From assembly GCA_022495005.1 (NCBI GenBank), contig JAGYXB010000440.1, forward strand, positions 2,666,001-2,730,000: 64,000 nt of DNA. Direction: 5' to 3'. Source of the stretch: Rhyacophila brunnea. Lineage: Eukaryota > Arthropoda > Insecta > Trichoptera > Rhyacophilidae. A model generated the notes under the pieces. The model worked only from the letters and a program-made list of their open reading frames with translations, was not told the DNA's origin and made no database searches. A program made the position numbers and the translations under genes. Below, one piece after another: positions 43,467 to 53,815 of this stretch (position 1 is the stretch's first letter; every line of letters starts with the position of its first letter).

Positions 43467-43985
43467 GTATAATATTAAAGCAAACATTCAATGCCCAAAA
43501 CAGTTGCACCAATTTATGATTGCTACGCCTACAAGTAGCCACATGCATTGCGTGTCGTAAAATGTCTAAAAATCACTAAGCTAGTACGCCACTGTCGGTA
43601 TTTCGCTTCAGTACAAGGCAGAGCGATGTAAGACGTACGCAATATTACCATCTTGTTATCCTAATGTTGATCAGTGTGAAGTGGCGATTACTGTCTTCCG
43701 CGTCAGGCGCTTAACTGCATTTTACGATAAATCTTTAACTGGAATTTTACAGGGGTCAAAACAATGTTAGGTACTTCCAGTAGTAAGCATCAAAACGACA
43801 TATAATATCTAATAAATAAGGCATCAACTGTCTTCCAAGTGAATACGATATGGTTTAAGTTTAATTAAATGAATAAACACGTGCTATTTCTACACCTACA
43901 CGAAAGAAAAATTGAGATAACTCTTTATTCAAAAATGAGGTGAATATACCAAACTAGCCTCAAAGCATACATGTATAGATAAATC
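43467..43985. other. No gene seen
   Basis: AT-rich. Nothing recognised. Confidence 0.5.
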
Positions 43986-44213
43986 TGGGCTCGAAATGGA
44001 CCGGAGCCCACCGGAGCGCGGTTATAAAACCCCCAAAATTATCGCTCCGTCTCGTGGAAAAAATAATAGACAAAAAAATATAACAAAAAATCTAACACAC
44101 TTATTTTAATAAAATATACACATAAAATTAGATAACTACATAATATGTTGATATTTTCGTAAAATTACCAAGCGCTCCGGTTCGTAAAATTTTCCATTTC
44201 AAATGAGAAAAAG
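43986..44213 (-). mobile_element. MITE family C, copy 3 (inverted)
   Basis: GGGCTCGAAATGGACCGGAG at the left; GCTCCGTCTCGTGGAAAAAA is the inverse of the block in copies 1 and 2. It ends CCATTTC, with the last bases degraded. Confidence 0.75.
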
Positions 44214-44857
44214 GAAGAGCCGAATCAATGCCTCTGAATGTATAATTAGTAAATTGGTTGAAAATTCAATGTTGTTTGACTGCCCTGGCACGCTGAAACT
44301 AGATATTTAACATAGGTACCTACATACTTACTTACATAATTTCTCGTAAAATATCATAAATTATGTACTTATGTGAAAAAATAATGATTAGTATTACACT
44401 GAATGGGATTTGAAATCAAAATCATCAAATTTTAGCGCCGTTTAAAAAATAATTATTAACAATGGAATTTGACATTGAGCGGCACTTTATTGATAGATAA
44501 TTTAGTGCATATTATCGTTAGTTCCTTTAATCGGCTTAATTTAAATAGCTAATGGTACTATTCCGAGATTTAAATTATGTTTTTTTATATGTACAAAGTG
44601 TTCCGGGAGTAATAGTAAATATTTTAGTAGTTTGGAAATCCGAAGTATGTACAAAACATTAGATAAAACCAAAAAAATAGAGGTACCCTGCATCGTAGAG
44701 GCAGCCGCATATTTGGACGGAGAATACGTCATCTTGGGGTTAGGGGTTGTTCGGCCGTTTCTGACCCCCTCACATGCGCGTCGTATCCGATGGATAACTT
44801 TGAGCTTTTGAATTTCCATCACTTATTACTATCAGCTGATTGGTTAATAACCAATGG
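44214..44857. other. No gene seen
   Basis: Includes TACAAAGTGTTCCGGGAGTA (about 44594) and a GC-rich block at 44685-44785 with open frame on minus (44541-44822), neither recognised. The block may be an old DNA element end. Confidence 0.4.
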
Positions 44858-44865
44858 TTATAGGC

Positions 44866-45502
44866 CAGGGATGGCGAAACTATGGCACACGTACCACTGG
44901 TGGCACGCGTTGGAAGAGAAAAAAGTATATATTATAATAATAATAAATGACAGATGGCATTGTATAAAAATACCAGACAATTACTCTTCAAGAATAAGCA
45001 TTACCTACGTTTAATTTAAATATATAACTGCATAGGTCGGTCCTTAGACTTTATGCGTCACATATAATATTATCCCACTGATCTCGTCAGGAGGCGGGGG
45101 ATGCCGCGCCACGAATAATATTGATCGATTTACAATGCTTGAACCCACTGTAGCGAGAGAATGTCTCATCTGATCGGAGCAATTCTCATGTCAATTTGTG
45201 CGATAAGAACCAAAATAATTAATACATTAACAAACAATTTCAAATAAGAAACAAAAACTTGGTGAAGTAGTAGTAATTCTGGCAGACAGTTTCATAATTG
45301 GTGGACCGAAATGTATGGCATAATTGAAAAAAGTGATAAAACTATAAATGTCTGGTATGTTCTATGAGTAGTATCTAGATATTTTTTTTTAAAAGAATTT
45401 TTAAAAACTATTTTTTCCTCATGAAAAAATGCTCGGCACGTCAGAGATAGATAATATTTGGGAAATTTTGCCACGCGTACATAAAAAGGTACGCTAACCT
45501 TG
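44866..45502. mobile_element. hAT-like element (637 bp)
   Basis: Ends CAGGGATGGCGAAAC and the inverse of CAAGGTTAGCGTACC. Target duplication TTATAGGC / TTCTAGGC, 7 of 8. GGCACACGTACC and its inverse-type GCCACGCGTAC recur near both ends. No transposase remnant recognised. The minus frame 45292-45474 is not one. Confidence 0.8.
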
Positions 45503-45510
45503 TTCTAGGC

Positions 45511-45839
45511 TATAGCTATTAAAAATTGCTTCTAATTTCGCAATACTAAGTCGGCTCCCGATATGGTACCGATTTCAAAGACATTATTCAACCCAAGCCA
45601 GGAGTATAGATTGGCGGGACAGTATGGCTTTTGCCGAAATGTGCGTTATGAAAAAATAGCGCTATGACTAACGTGGCATTATTTTTTCCTCTAAACAGGA
45701 CGTCTACTAATTTTTAGGTAATATAGGTAATAGGCTGAGATTCTACGTCAAAAAAAAAAACAAAAGATAACCAAGCCATGTACAATGTTCCAAAATATGT
45801 ACTATTATAAACAAGCCGCTTTATTTCATTTACACTTTT
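45511..45839. other. No gene seen
   Basis: AT-rich. Nothing recognised. Confidence 0.5.
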
Positions 45840-46816
45840 TACAACGTTTTTATTAGGTCGTATTCTTGTTTGTCCGGTGGTTGTTTATCCAGTACAAATC
45901 TTGCAATCGATTTTTAACTAACTTCCCGACTAGTTAGACATTTGAAACTTTTAGAATATATCATAACACGATGCCAATGCATTTTTTTAATACTTTTAGC
46001 CACCTTTGAGTAGAATTGAATTCATTTTCAGTTAATTCTGTTTTGTATGAAAAGTTATTTCGGAAGAAATCCGTAAAAAGTAAAGGGGTCTGAGGTCCTA
46101 GCAACTAAATCATTAATATATACGTGCATTACTATGGAAATCAACATTAAATGTCAAAATGACATTTCAGTATTCTATATTTATTCAGTATTTCTATCAA
46201 GTACAAATTTTCTGATCGTTTAAGCCAGTCAAGTCAAGTTTATATGATTCAACAGAAAATTTAAAAATATGGTATATAAAAAGTTCTTTTTATCTTGTAA
46301 TTCAGGGGGGGGCAAACTGCGGCCCGCGGGCCGCATGTGGCCCGCCGGGTATTTTTTTGCGGCCCGCCATCATTATTAATTGTACTTCTGATTACGAATA
46401 ACTTCTTTATATATTTTTTATAAAAATATTGATAATATATTAAAATTTGAAGAATTTGTTGTTTCGTAAATGTATTATCTCAGTACGTCATCCTTGCGTC
46501 TCGTCTCACACTATATAACCACTATTTTCTACGTTGAACATCGTGACACATTTAAATACTTTTAACTCCGCGTTGCAAGGCAAAAAAATATATGCCCATG
46601 ATATGGTAAAAAGTTTGAATGGATTTCAATTAAAACTCAAGTTATTCCTTCAACAAATCGTCGCTATAGGATTTGTTTCCCGAATATCCATTTTTGTCGA
46701 AATCGACATTTTAATGCAGTTCAATTTCTTTTATCGAACTCTTCCGAAATCATTTATAAAAACAATATATTTTTATCTAGGAACAGAGAAATTTTTTTAA
46801 AAAACCCGAATACGCC

Positions 46817-47182
46817 ATGTTAAGTTACAATTACTCCGTGGTGTTCTCCCGAATGTCCAATTATTCGTACCTGAATATCCAAGTTAATTTCGGTCGAAAT
46901 ATATCTCTGGCTGAGTGTTTATTTCCCGAATATGACTTTAGCCAATCAAACCGCGCTCATGCCGTGCATCTCGCTCCCACATTCACGCTGTCTAGCTCTA
47001 AAACAATCACGCCCACTTTCATATTTTTCCGCCGTCTGGAGACTTCTTTCAAATTTCGTCTTATTGATATCGTTTTTAACGTTACTATTGTTTTAATAGT
47101 GAATTCATCAAATTTGAAGAGATCATTCATAGCTGATACATCACCAGTTCGCCCTGAACTTACAATAGAGTTGTGGAAGTGA
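46817..47182 (+). CDS. Unassigned 121-codon frame inside element X
   Basis: An uninterrupted frame between the left motif cluster and the middle of X. Composition: Ser/Asn/Phe-rich start (MLSYNYSVVFSRMSNYS), LFPEYDFSQSNRAH, then a hydrophobic stretch LIDIVFNVTIVLIVN. No helicase, DDE or zinc motif is visible. The first third overlaps the repeated CCCGAATATCCA motifs, so part of its sequence is cis-element and not protein. It could be an exon of the X transposase or chance. Confidence 0.2.
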   Translation: MLSYNYSVVFSRMSNYSYLNIQVNFGRNISLAECLFPEYDFSQSNRAHAVHLAPTFTLSSSKTITPTFIFFRRLETSFKFRLIDIVFNVTIVLIVNSSNLKRSFIADTSPVRPELTIELWK

Positions 47183-47766
47183 GTATTTTAACCTAAATAA
47201 CTGCATTTTGTTTTGATAAATGACACAAAATCCCAACGGTTATATGAATTCTACAGTATGACCCGGCAACTACTATGACGTAAAATATAATTATTATTTC
47301 AAATTATTATTAATCAAACATTGTTTGTCTTTATTTTACTTTTAATCTAGGTATTTCTATGAAAATAAAGGCGATGCTATTATTTATTTTTGAATGCGCT
47401 GATAATTAATATTTTAATTTAATATGTATGTTAGTAACTATTTATTTGGTGGATATTATATATTTAGGATATTGGTACCTACCTAATATTAGCAGCCAAT
47501 GGTAATTAATTTATACATGCTATTATTTTGTGTTGTTGTTCCTTACAATAGTAAATATATAATATTTATTTGGTGGTTTGTAATAAGTTTAATTGTCAAC
47601 TATAGAAATATATATATATATAATAATATACAAATATATATAAATAGATTTTTTTTTTTTGGAAAAAGTATTAATATAAAATTGTTGGCAAGTACGAGTA
47701 AGTACCATCATAAAATATTGGAGAAATGACCGTGACGTCGGTTAGTAATTGAAGTAGTAGATACCT

Positions 47767-47874
47767 TATAATATATTTTCTCAGAAGTGATTTAAAAAAA
47801 ATATGTAAGTATGTTCAATTATTAGAATGGTACATTCTTAAATCTTGTGAAATATTCGTTCAATAAAAAAATAG
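47767..47874 (+). mobile_element. SINE-3 3' fragment inside element X
   Basis: AATGGTACATTCTTAAATCT, GTGAAATATTCGTTCAATAA and an A run match the end of the SINE at 28876-29098. The head is missing. It is the innermost, hence youngest, layer of the nest unless X carried it when it moved. Confidence 0.7.
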
Positions 47875-49304
47875 TTAATTACTTAAAAACTATTTTATTA
47901 CTTAATCCGAAAAAAAACCGAAAAAGCGATTGCCGCGTGTTATTATTACATACGAACTTGGGTAATTACGATCATTAAGTATTTAAATAGTAGAGGTAAT
48001 TATTAACAATTATCGTGTAAATAAATATAACATTTGAGGTGCGTACTTTTTGACCACTCAGTAATCTGTGGGCCGTGCAGCAATACGCTACGGTCTTAAA
48101 TCCCGAACGTCCATGTTTTGTCCCGAATATCCATTATTCTGAGAGAGCGCTAAAAATTTCCCGAATATCCACAGTGAGTACTTGTAAATAAAACGCATTT
48201 TCTGTGCATTTAATGATTTATACCAGTATATTATTCTTGGAATCTATTCTTAGATAATGTTGCAATCATACAGTATAGAAAGAATGATTGATACATCTAC
48301 TGATATTAAAATATACGACAGTGAAATTTGTTTTTCGTCTCCTGTAAAATTGACATTTGGTCTATTCGGGAAACAAATCCTATAGCGACGAAATATCGAA
48401 TAACAACGTGGACCACTTTGCAACTTTGAAGTTGCTGAATATATCAGAATATAAATTTGAAGAATATGGTAAAATTATTAAAGCTCTGAATGACGACTTT
48501 TCACAAAAATTTGGTGACTTCTGAAAAATTGAGACTAGTTTAGCAATAGTACGCGATCCATTTTCAATAGATATTGATAGTGTACCGACAGAGCTACAAC
48601 TTGAGATTATTGATCTGCAGTGTGACACTGATTTAAGAGAATTGCATCGTCGTGAAGAAATCTCCAAATTTTACAATGCCCTTAATTCAGACAAATTCGA
48701 CCGACTTAAAGATTATGCACGAAAAATTTTCATTATTTTTGGATCAACCTATATATGTAAACAAACATTTTCGATCATGAACCTCAATAAAAATTCTTTA
48801 CGATCAAATATCTCCGATCCCCATTTACAAGCAGTTTTGAGAATATCAACTACAACATTCACCTGAATTTAAAAAAATGTACAACAGTTTCATTCTTCTC
48901 ATTCATTTTTTTGTAATGTTTATTTTTCGTGATAATAAATAGTGTATATCTAAAAATGGTATTTTACTTGCGGCCCGCCGCTCATTTTGAATTCTTGAAT
49001 TTGGCCCTCCATCCAAAAAGTTTGCCCTCCCCTGTTGTAATTATTACTTGATAAAAACATATTATTTTTGAATTTCGTCAAATTTCATAACTAATATAAA
49101 AACAGTTAATCTAGATTTCCTGAGATTCCAAACCCTAGTAGGAAAAGTAAACCTTTTAAAAAGATCGACTAGGTAGGTAGGCATGTAGTTAATTCTAATT
49201 TTCACGCGTGTCAATCATCACCGCAAGTGTCCTAACCACACGTCATTGTTTTCACACGATACCAACAATGGCAAACAAAAAATACAGCAAAATATAACTC
49301 AGTT

Positions 49305-49484
49305 GTTGTACGTGGGACAATGCCAGCGCAATGTGTGGCCCCGCTCATATTCATCGGCAAGTGGTAGATTGGTGTCCAGGGTCACCAGCTGAAGTCCAAC
49401 TCCGGCTCTGACCTCATGATGCAGGTGTTCATCAGACTGGCGGGCGCCTGGCGGTAGCACGCCCTCGTACAATGTATAATCTTA
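49305..49484 (-). other. GC-rich exon-like segment of unknown origin
   Basis: On the minus strand this is open for about 59 codons, from just after an in-frame TAA (about 49485) to TGA at 49305-49307. It includes YEGVLPPGARQSDEHLHHEV, then RAGVGLQLVTLDTNLPLADEYERG and RWHCPTYNN. GC content and codon choice stand out sharply from the AT-rich surroundings, as for a host exon. A pyrimidine tract (TTTTTTCTTCGACTCTGTTAC) precedes a possible AAG acceptor on the minus strand. I do not recognise the protein. It may be a terminal exon, a captured exon or a degraded transposon gene. The 69-codon frame at 49382-49591 is in another frame. Confidence 0.3.
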
Positions 49485-49807
49485 CAATGTAACAGAGTCG
49501 AAGAAAAAACTAGCGCATTCTCTGGCGCAAATTGATAGTCACATGTAGGCATGTCAATTACTCGACTTTTTTCGTAACAGATTATTATCAAATTATCATC
49601 ATTCCTTACTATTACTCTATTACTCGGTTAAGGCAAAGTTAGTAATAGAAAATGTTCAAGACACAAGAGGGTGGACACAATATGGTGACATTGGGCCCGC
49701 GAAAAAAAATATCATTCGAATTTTAAATTTCCAAATAAATCCATGCAATTGAACGATTTATTATTAGTATTTTGTATAATTTATACAAACATGATTTACT
49801 ATAGTCG
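49485..49807. other. No gene seen
   Basis: AT-rich. Nothing recognised. CATTTACG at 49808-49815 is the left target duplication of the next element. Confidence 0.5.
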
Positions 49808-49815
49808 CATTTACG

Positions 49816-50425
49816 CAGTGACGTCCCGTGAGGGTAGGCAGATTAAGCGTCGCTTGGGAGAGGCAGTTACTCGAAGGGCGGCAAATCGAGAAGAATCATT
49901 AGGTATATATAGAAATAGGTACCTAAACTTAGTAATCACGGAAATATCTCTCCATTAAAAAAATCAGCTCACTGGTTGGAAACAAAATGTATTAATTAAC
50001 ATAGAATTTTTAACCGGAGTATATTTTTTGTCGGTTTTGCGATGTCCAGTTTATTTCCGTTGTCCTTGGACGTCGCATCCTTGATGACCAGCCATTGACA
50101 CGTGCAGATTTGAGAATTATAGTTAAAATATAGGTAGGTACATACTTACCTAATTATTTTATCCAAATATTTTTGCCAGTTACTCGCGAGTTTTGAAAGT
50201 TGTCAGGTGCATATTTAAATGTATCTAAAAACCGTGGACTCGCAATATTGTCTTTTGAAGTAGAGATGGCATTTAAATTAGACCTATATTTTTGCTAGAA
50301 ATGTATACATACAACACATTTCTTAGATATTGGAGTCATGGAAGGATGATAAAAAATATTGTATAAAATATGGGGTGGCATGTTGGCGCTGTCTAGGGGC
50401 GGCATTTTGTCTAGGGACGCCACTG
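49816..50425 (+). mobile_element. MITE family F, complete copy (610 bp)
   Basis: Left end CAGTGACGTCCCGTGAGGG, right end the inverse of CAGTGGCGTCCCTAGAC. The target duplication CATTTACG (49808-49815 and 50426-50433) is perfect over 8 bp. Interior blocks GCGTCGCTTGGGAGAGGCAG and GTCCAGTTTATTTCCGTTGTCC are shared with 8559-8838. hAT-type by duplication length and CAGTG end. The terminal repeat itself is short (about 12 bp). Confidence 0.9.
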
Positions 50426-50433
50426 CATTTACG

Positions 50434-50502
50434 GAATCTACCGTCAAACATTTTCTGTCTCTTAGCAACACATGATCGGCATACTCCTAAGAGACGTCAC
50501 TA
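50434..50502. mobile_element. Orphan family F end
   Basis: ACATGATCGGCATACTCCTA and AGACGTCACT form a second F terminus, immediately outside the complete copy's duplication. The complete F may have inserted into, or next to, an older F. Confidence 0.55.
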
Positions 50503-50750
50503 ATTTTATCATAACACTGTGAAATCTAAATCGATGTTATTAAAAAAAAACATTTAGGTAAGTACTTATGAGGAATACGAATATTTTTTTGGATTTTGAT
50601 AAAACTTAACATTCTATGAGTGGTTTGTAGGCCCCTTTTAAATTTTCTGACGAATCATTCGCGTAATTTTCATCAAAGAACATCACCACTGGTTGATCAT
50701 TCAATTTAAAACGTAGTTCACAAAAAAACAAGTAGATAAAAATATGTGAT

Positions 50751-51104
50751 AAGTGAAACGGCAAATAATTTTCAAGAGTATGTGGAACGAAATTTCGCAG
50801 TCTTCGCCAATCGGACTGATAGTCGAGGTGTGAGCACGTAAATTTGTTTTGTGATGGCGTCGGAGGAATATATTCTTAAATCGTGTAAAGATGACTAAAC
50901 ACGTTCCGCATGTACTTGAAAAAGAAAACATGTCAATGAATATACTATTATTATTACGAATATAATAATAAACATAACATTAAAAGGACGCATGTTGATT
51001 TTTTATGACAAATTATATTTCATTCGGCTCGCGCATTTGCACAATCCGCGCATCGCCTAGTCACGATCTTTTTTGACCATGCCTCAGCTGAAATATGGCC
51101 TTAA
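50751..51104 (+). mobile_element. TTAA MITE family E, copy 3 (left end lost)
   Basis: Starts at AAGTGAAACGGCAAATAATT and matches copies 1-2 to the right end GAAATATGGCC-TTAA (51101-51104). The first about 15 bp, with its TTAA, are missing. Confidence 0.75.
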
Positions 51105-52140
51105 CGAATTAAGGGTACTATATGATTATGAGTTGTCGAAATACACCGCTAAACATACATATTAAACTAGTTTGACAATGGTACCTATGCAGACATTTTA
51201 GGTGTATAAAGTTAGGTTTAAGATATATATTATCATAATGACTTATATAATGACTACTATAGACATCGACAGGGGCGGCTCTACCTTAAGGGTTCGTAGG
51301 GACCATCCCCACATCGTTATCATGTCAAAAATACACGTCCGATATTTTTAACATTGTCATAATATACCCACTAATTAGATGATTAAATGAACCATTTAAT
51401 TTATTTCATCCGTCTAAACCCGTCACAATTTTATAGAGATATTTATTATTATTATACAAATAAGTAAAGCGATGATTGTAAATTATGTAATTAATAACAT
51501 AAGTATCATTACGCGGTTTTAAAATCATTAATTAAATTAAATACATCCTATTTCACTGTGACACATATGTACAAATAAGAAAGCTATGGCGTATATTTTT
51601 CGCTGACTGGGGTCACTCAGTCCCATCCCGTCGCCGCGATACAAATCTTGTTCTACAAAGATTGTGAATGCATTAGCGTTAGTATATACGCATACTAGGG
51701 AGCGAATCAAATATCCCCATGATGAGTAAAAACGCTTGTAGTATGTCGTTGTATAAAACTGATAATGGTTAATCTATAAAATAATTATTATTAAGTTAGT
51801 TAATATTTAAAAGCCCGCTTTTAAGATGTGATTAAGTAACGACTCAGATAATCATATTATTCGTACTGAAAAATTACTCATTTCCTCATTGATAAAATTA
51901 TATTATTATTTGGTGCATAATGTATAATATGAGAAAGTTGGCAGGTACGAGTATGTACATTTAATAATTAATGTCTAAACCCCACCACTTATAAAGCCGT
52001 CGAGCCGCCACTGGACATCGATGGTCCGAAATGGCATCGTGGTTCAAATTGATAGATAATACATAGATATTACCTAATATTATTTCATATTGGCCCAGGT
52101 TTAAATAACAAAGCAATAAATTTTAGAAACCACTTAATAG
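51105..52140. other. No gene seen
   Basis: AT-rich. Nothing recognised. Confidence 0.5.
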
Positions 52141-52400
52141 GCGCGCGCACCTCTATCCGTAACTCGCCTCACCCCTACCCATCTCTCCTCTCTGACCACT
52201 TCCCACTCGTTATGAATAATTGTTGCAAGTGCGTTCGGGAAGTTTCTATTAACTTTGGAACTTTTTTAGATGTCGATATGAAACTCTACTAAAATATCTA
52301 CCAAATACATAGTCTATAATCTGTGCAACATTCATCGATATAGGTTCATCAGTTTATTTTTTAATTCAAAAGGAGTAAATAGACAGACAAATGTATATGG
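52141..52400 (+). repeat. Dispersed repeat family S, copy 2
   Basis: GGCGCGCGCACCTCTATCCG, TATTAACTTTGGAAC and AAATAGACAGACAAATGTA, in the same order as 22684-22890. Confidence 0.6.
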
Positions 52401-52499
52401 GTATATAAAAAAAAAACTATTTTTTATACTTAGGCATCATGGAAATATTAGAAATACTGATCAAATGACAAATATTTCAAATTCACAAACACATCGATC

Positions 52500-52815
52500 A
52501 CAAAAATGTGGCGTTGACGCCGAATGCTCCGTATTTCTTGGACATAGCACAGGACGAACCAGTCAATCATCCAGGGACTGCAGAGAACGGCTCTTGGCAA
52601 TAATGTCTGAGACGCATTCTGCAGTTTTTTTTGGACATATTGTTCAGCGGACAACCTGGAGAGACTAGTGGTTTTGGATAGCCTCCAAGGAATGCGAAGC
52701 AGATGGATAGCGTCGGCGCGCTGGAGCTGACTGGGAGCAGGATTCACTCTGGCCTGAGAGAAGCGAAAAGCAGATCCTCAGCCACGATGGAACGACAAAG
52801 AAGAATAAATGATAT
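52500..52815 (+). pseudogene. RTE-like LINE, C-terminal tail
   Basis: The plus strand reads W-R-stop-RRMLRISWT-stop-HRTNQSIIQGLQR, then SAVFFGHIVQR, and after a frame change DNLERLVVLDSLQGMRSRW, ASARWS, then REAKSRSSATMERQRRI. This is the conserved tail of RTE-type reverse transcriptases: RRMLRIxWTxHRTN, FGHxxR, LEKLVV, GRSPTRW-like and AxxRxxWRxI. Multiple stops and frameshifts. It is a plus-strand relative of the 1.9-2.1 kb fragment. The 99-codon minus frame at 52448-52747 is antisense shadow. Confidence 0.8.
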
Positions 52816-53359
52816 TGTTTAGTGATTTTATGTTGCACTACTAATTTATTATTATTAACTATATTATTTGTTGTTATACTTAATACTTTGTATCATAATC
52901 ATTGTGTCTTCTATTTTGAGTGAAGATACGCGTATATGCAAAATCTTAATTAACGTTTAGTTTTAACGTGAGTGTTTATTTTTCTTTATTATTAATAAGT
53001 ACTACCATACTACTTTATGCAAAATAACTATACGGTAAAGAAAAAATGCACGTGATAGATAATAAGATAATATAGTAACCGCCATAATAATTGCCAAACC
53101 CATGCTGGGTGAAAAATCGTCAACACTAAAATATTGAACTGGTTTGTACATTATATCGCCAGTTCGCGTGTGAAGTAGCAGTCCAATTAGCATACATTTG
53201 CATTTATTAAGTGTTGACTTAAGTCGAACGAAATGACTTATTTTACTTAGTTGATTTATGAAATCGAACAATTTTATCTGACGCTAAGCGAACGATGATT
53301 TATGCCAACTTCAAATTAAAATGTACGCGGATCTTTCAAGTGTGTTCGTGTTATGCCAA
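52816..53359. other. No gene seen
   Basis: AT-rich. The minus frame 53002-53271 is not recognised. Confidence 0.45.
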
Positions 53360-53572
53360 GTCCATACTAGGGATTGCAATTCCTATTGAAATATCAATAC
53401 CAGTATTTCTTATTGAATACCGGTATTCGTGAAATAATTTAAAAAACAGAAGTATCTACCAATAAACATTTTTGGAGGTGATGTGGATTACGGATGTAGG
53501 GGTGGGGGCGATTTAACATGATGCCAGACACTGACCTTTTATGATGTTAATGATGGCTCCGTAGTCTGGTCA

Positions 53573-53815
53573 CACCCACGATGGCCGCGTGGCTTAAGCG
53601 TTGGACTACCATGCCGTGGGTCTCAGGTTCGAATCCTGGGTCTGACAAGTACACATATTGTTTTTCAAATTGTGTGTGTCAGGGTATGGACCTATTAGGT
53701 TGAGCAAGTGGCTGACATCCATTTCTCGTAAAAAACAAAATCTGTTAATACAAACCTCTACCCTGTGGAAGCCCATATGATCCTATTAGGATCGGACATG
53801 GTCGGGAAAAAAAAA
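53573..53815 (+). mobile_element. tRNA-derived SINE-1 (best preserved copy)
   Basis: Head CACCCACGATGGCCGCGTGG, with a good A box, then GGACTACCATGCCGTGGGTC and B box GGTTCGAATCC. The body has TTTTTCAAATTGTGTGTGTC, GGTTGAGCAAGTGGCTGACA, TTTCTCGTAAAAAAC and CCATATGATCCTATTAGGAT. The tail ends GGTCGGGAAAAAAAAA. Uninterrupted, so the best consensus reference for the other copies. Confidence 0.9.

Larger units (their letters stand above)
46659..48390. mobile_element. Element X: unclassified 1732-bp TIR transposon
   Basis: Perfect 28-bp terminal inverted repeats, starting CGTCGCTATAGGATTTGTTT and continuing CCCGAATA. The flanking direct repeat is AAAT (46655-46658 and 48391-48394). The motif CCCGAATATCCA or a close form occurs near the left (about 46678, 46803, 46847, 46869, 46923) and near the right end (about 48101, 48121, 48160), all in plus orientation. 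One 121-codon frame (46817-47182) is open, ending LTIELWK; I do not recognise it. A SINE-3 tail is inserted at 47767-47874. 4-bp duplications are known for several groups (Sola1, Ginger, some Academ/Chapaev), but the termini fit none I can name. Confidence 0.85.
46534..48866 (+). pseudogene. hAT transposase (GTF2IRD2-like type), two segments
   Basis: Segment 1 (46534-46658) reads LNTFNSALQGKK, then HDMVKSLNGFQLKLKLFLQQI. Segment 2 (48391-48866) reads on in the same frame, with NNVDHFATL, KALNDDF, QKFGDF, then a TGA at 48522-48524, then KIETSLAI, IDLQCDTDLRE, FGSTYICKQTFSIMNLNKNSLRS and SDPHLQAVLRIST before TGA. This is the C-terminal half of a hAT transposase of the type domesticated in vertebrate GTF2IRD2: LQGK, FQDF-KIE, DLQ-DTDL, FGSTYxCEQTFS. 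The zinc-finger N-terminus and most of the catalytic core are gone. Removing X with one AAAT rejoins both segments in frame. X therefore inserted into a gene that was still largely readable. Confidence 0.9.
46303..49034 (+). mobile_element. hAT element with transposase remnant and nested element X
   Basis: Ends CAGGGGGGGGCAAACTGCGG and the inverse of CAGGGGAGGGCAAACTTTTT, hAT-type termini. GGCCCGC is repeated at the left sub-terminus and is present at the right. Perfect 8-bp duplication TTGTAATT. Total 2732 bp, of which 1732 bp is element X. Without X it is about 1.0 kb: an internally reduced hAT that keeps parts of its transposase. Confidence 0.95.
45840..49055 (+). mobile_element. MITE family A, copy 4, split by a hAT
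   Basis: The left part 45840-46294 matches copies 1-3 (TACAACGTTTTT start, GTCCGGTGGTTGTTTATCCAG, ACTAACTTCCCGACTAGTTA). The right remainder continues at 49035 with TTGTAATTATTACTTG. The hAT sits exactly between two copies of TTGTAATT (46295-46302 and 49035-49042). Three other A copies in the window show a single TTGTAATT here. Confidence 0.85.

Noticed and set aside
48380..48667. 95-codon minus frame
   Set aside because: Antisense to the hAT transposase.
52448..52747. 99-codon minus frame
   Set aside because: Antisense to the RTE-like tail.
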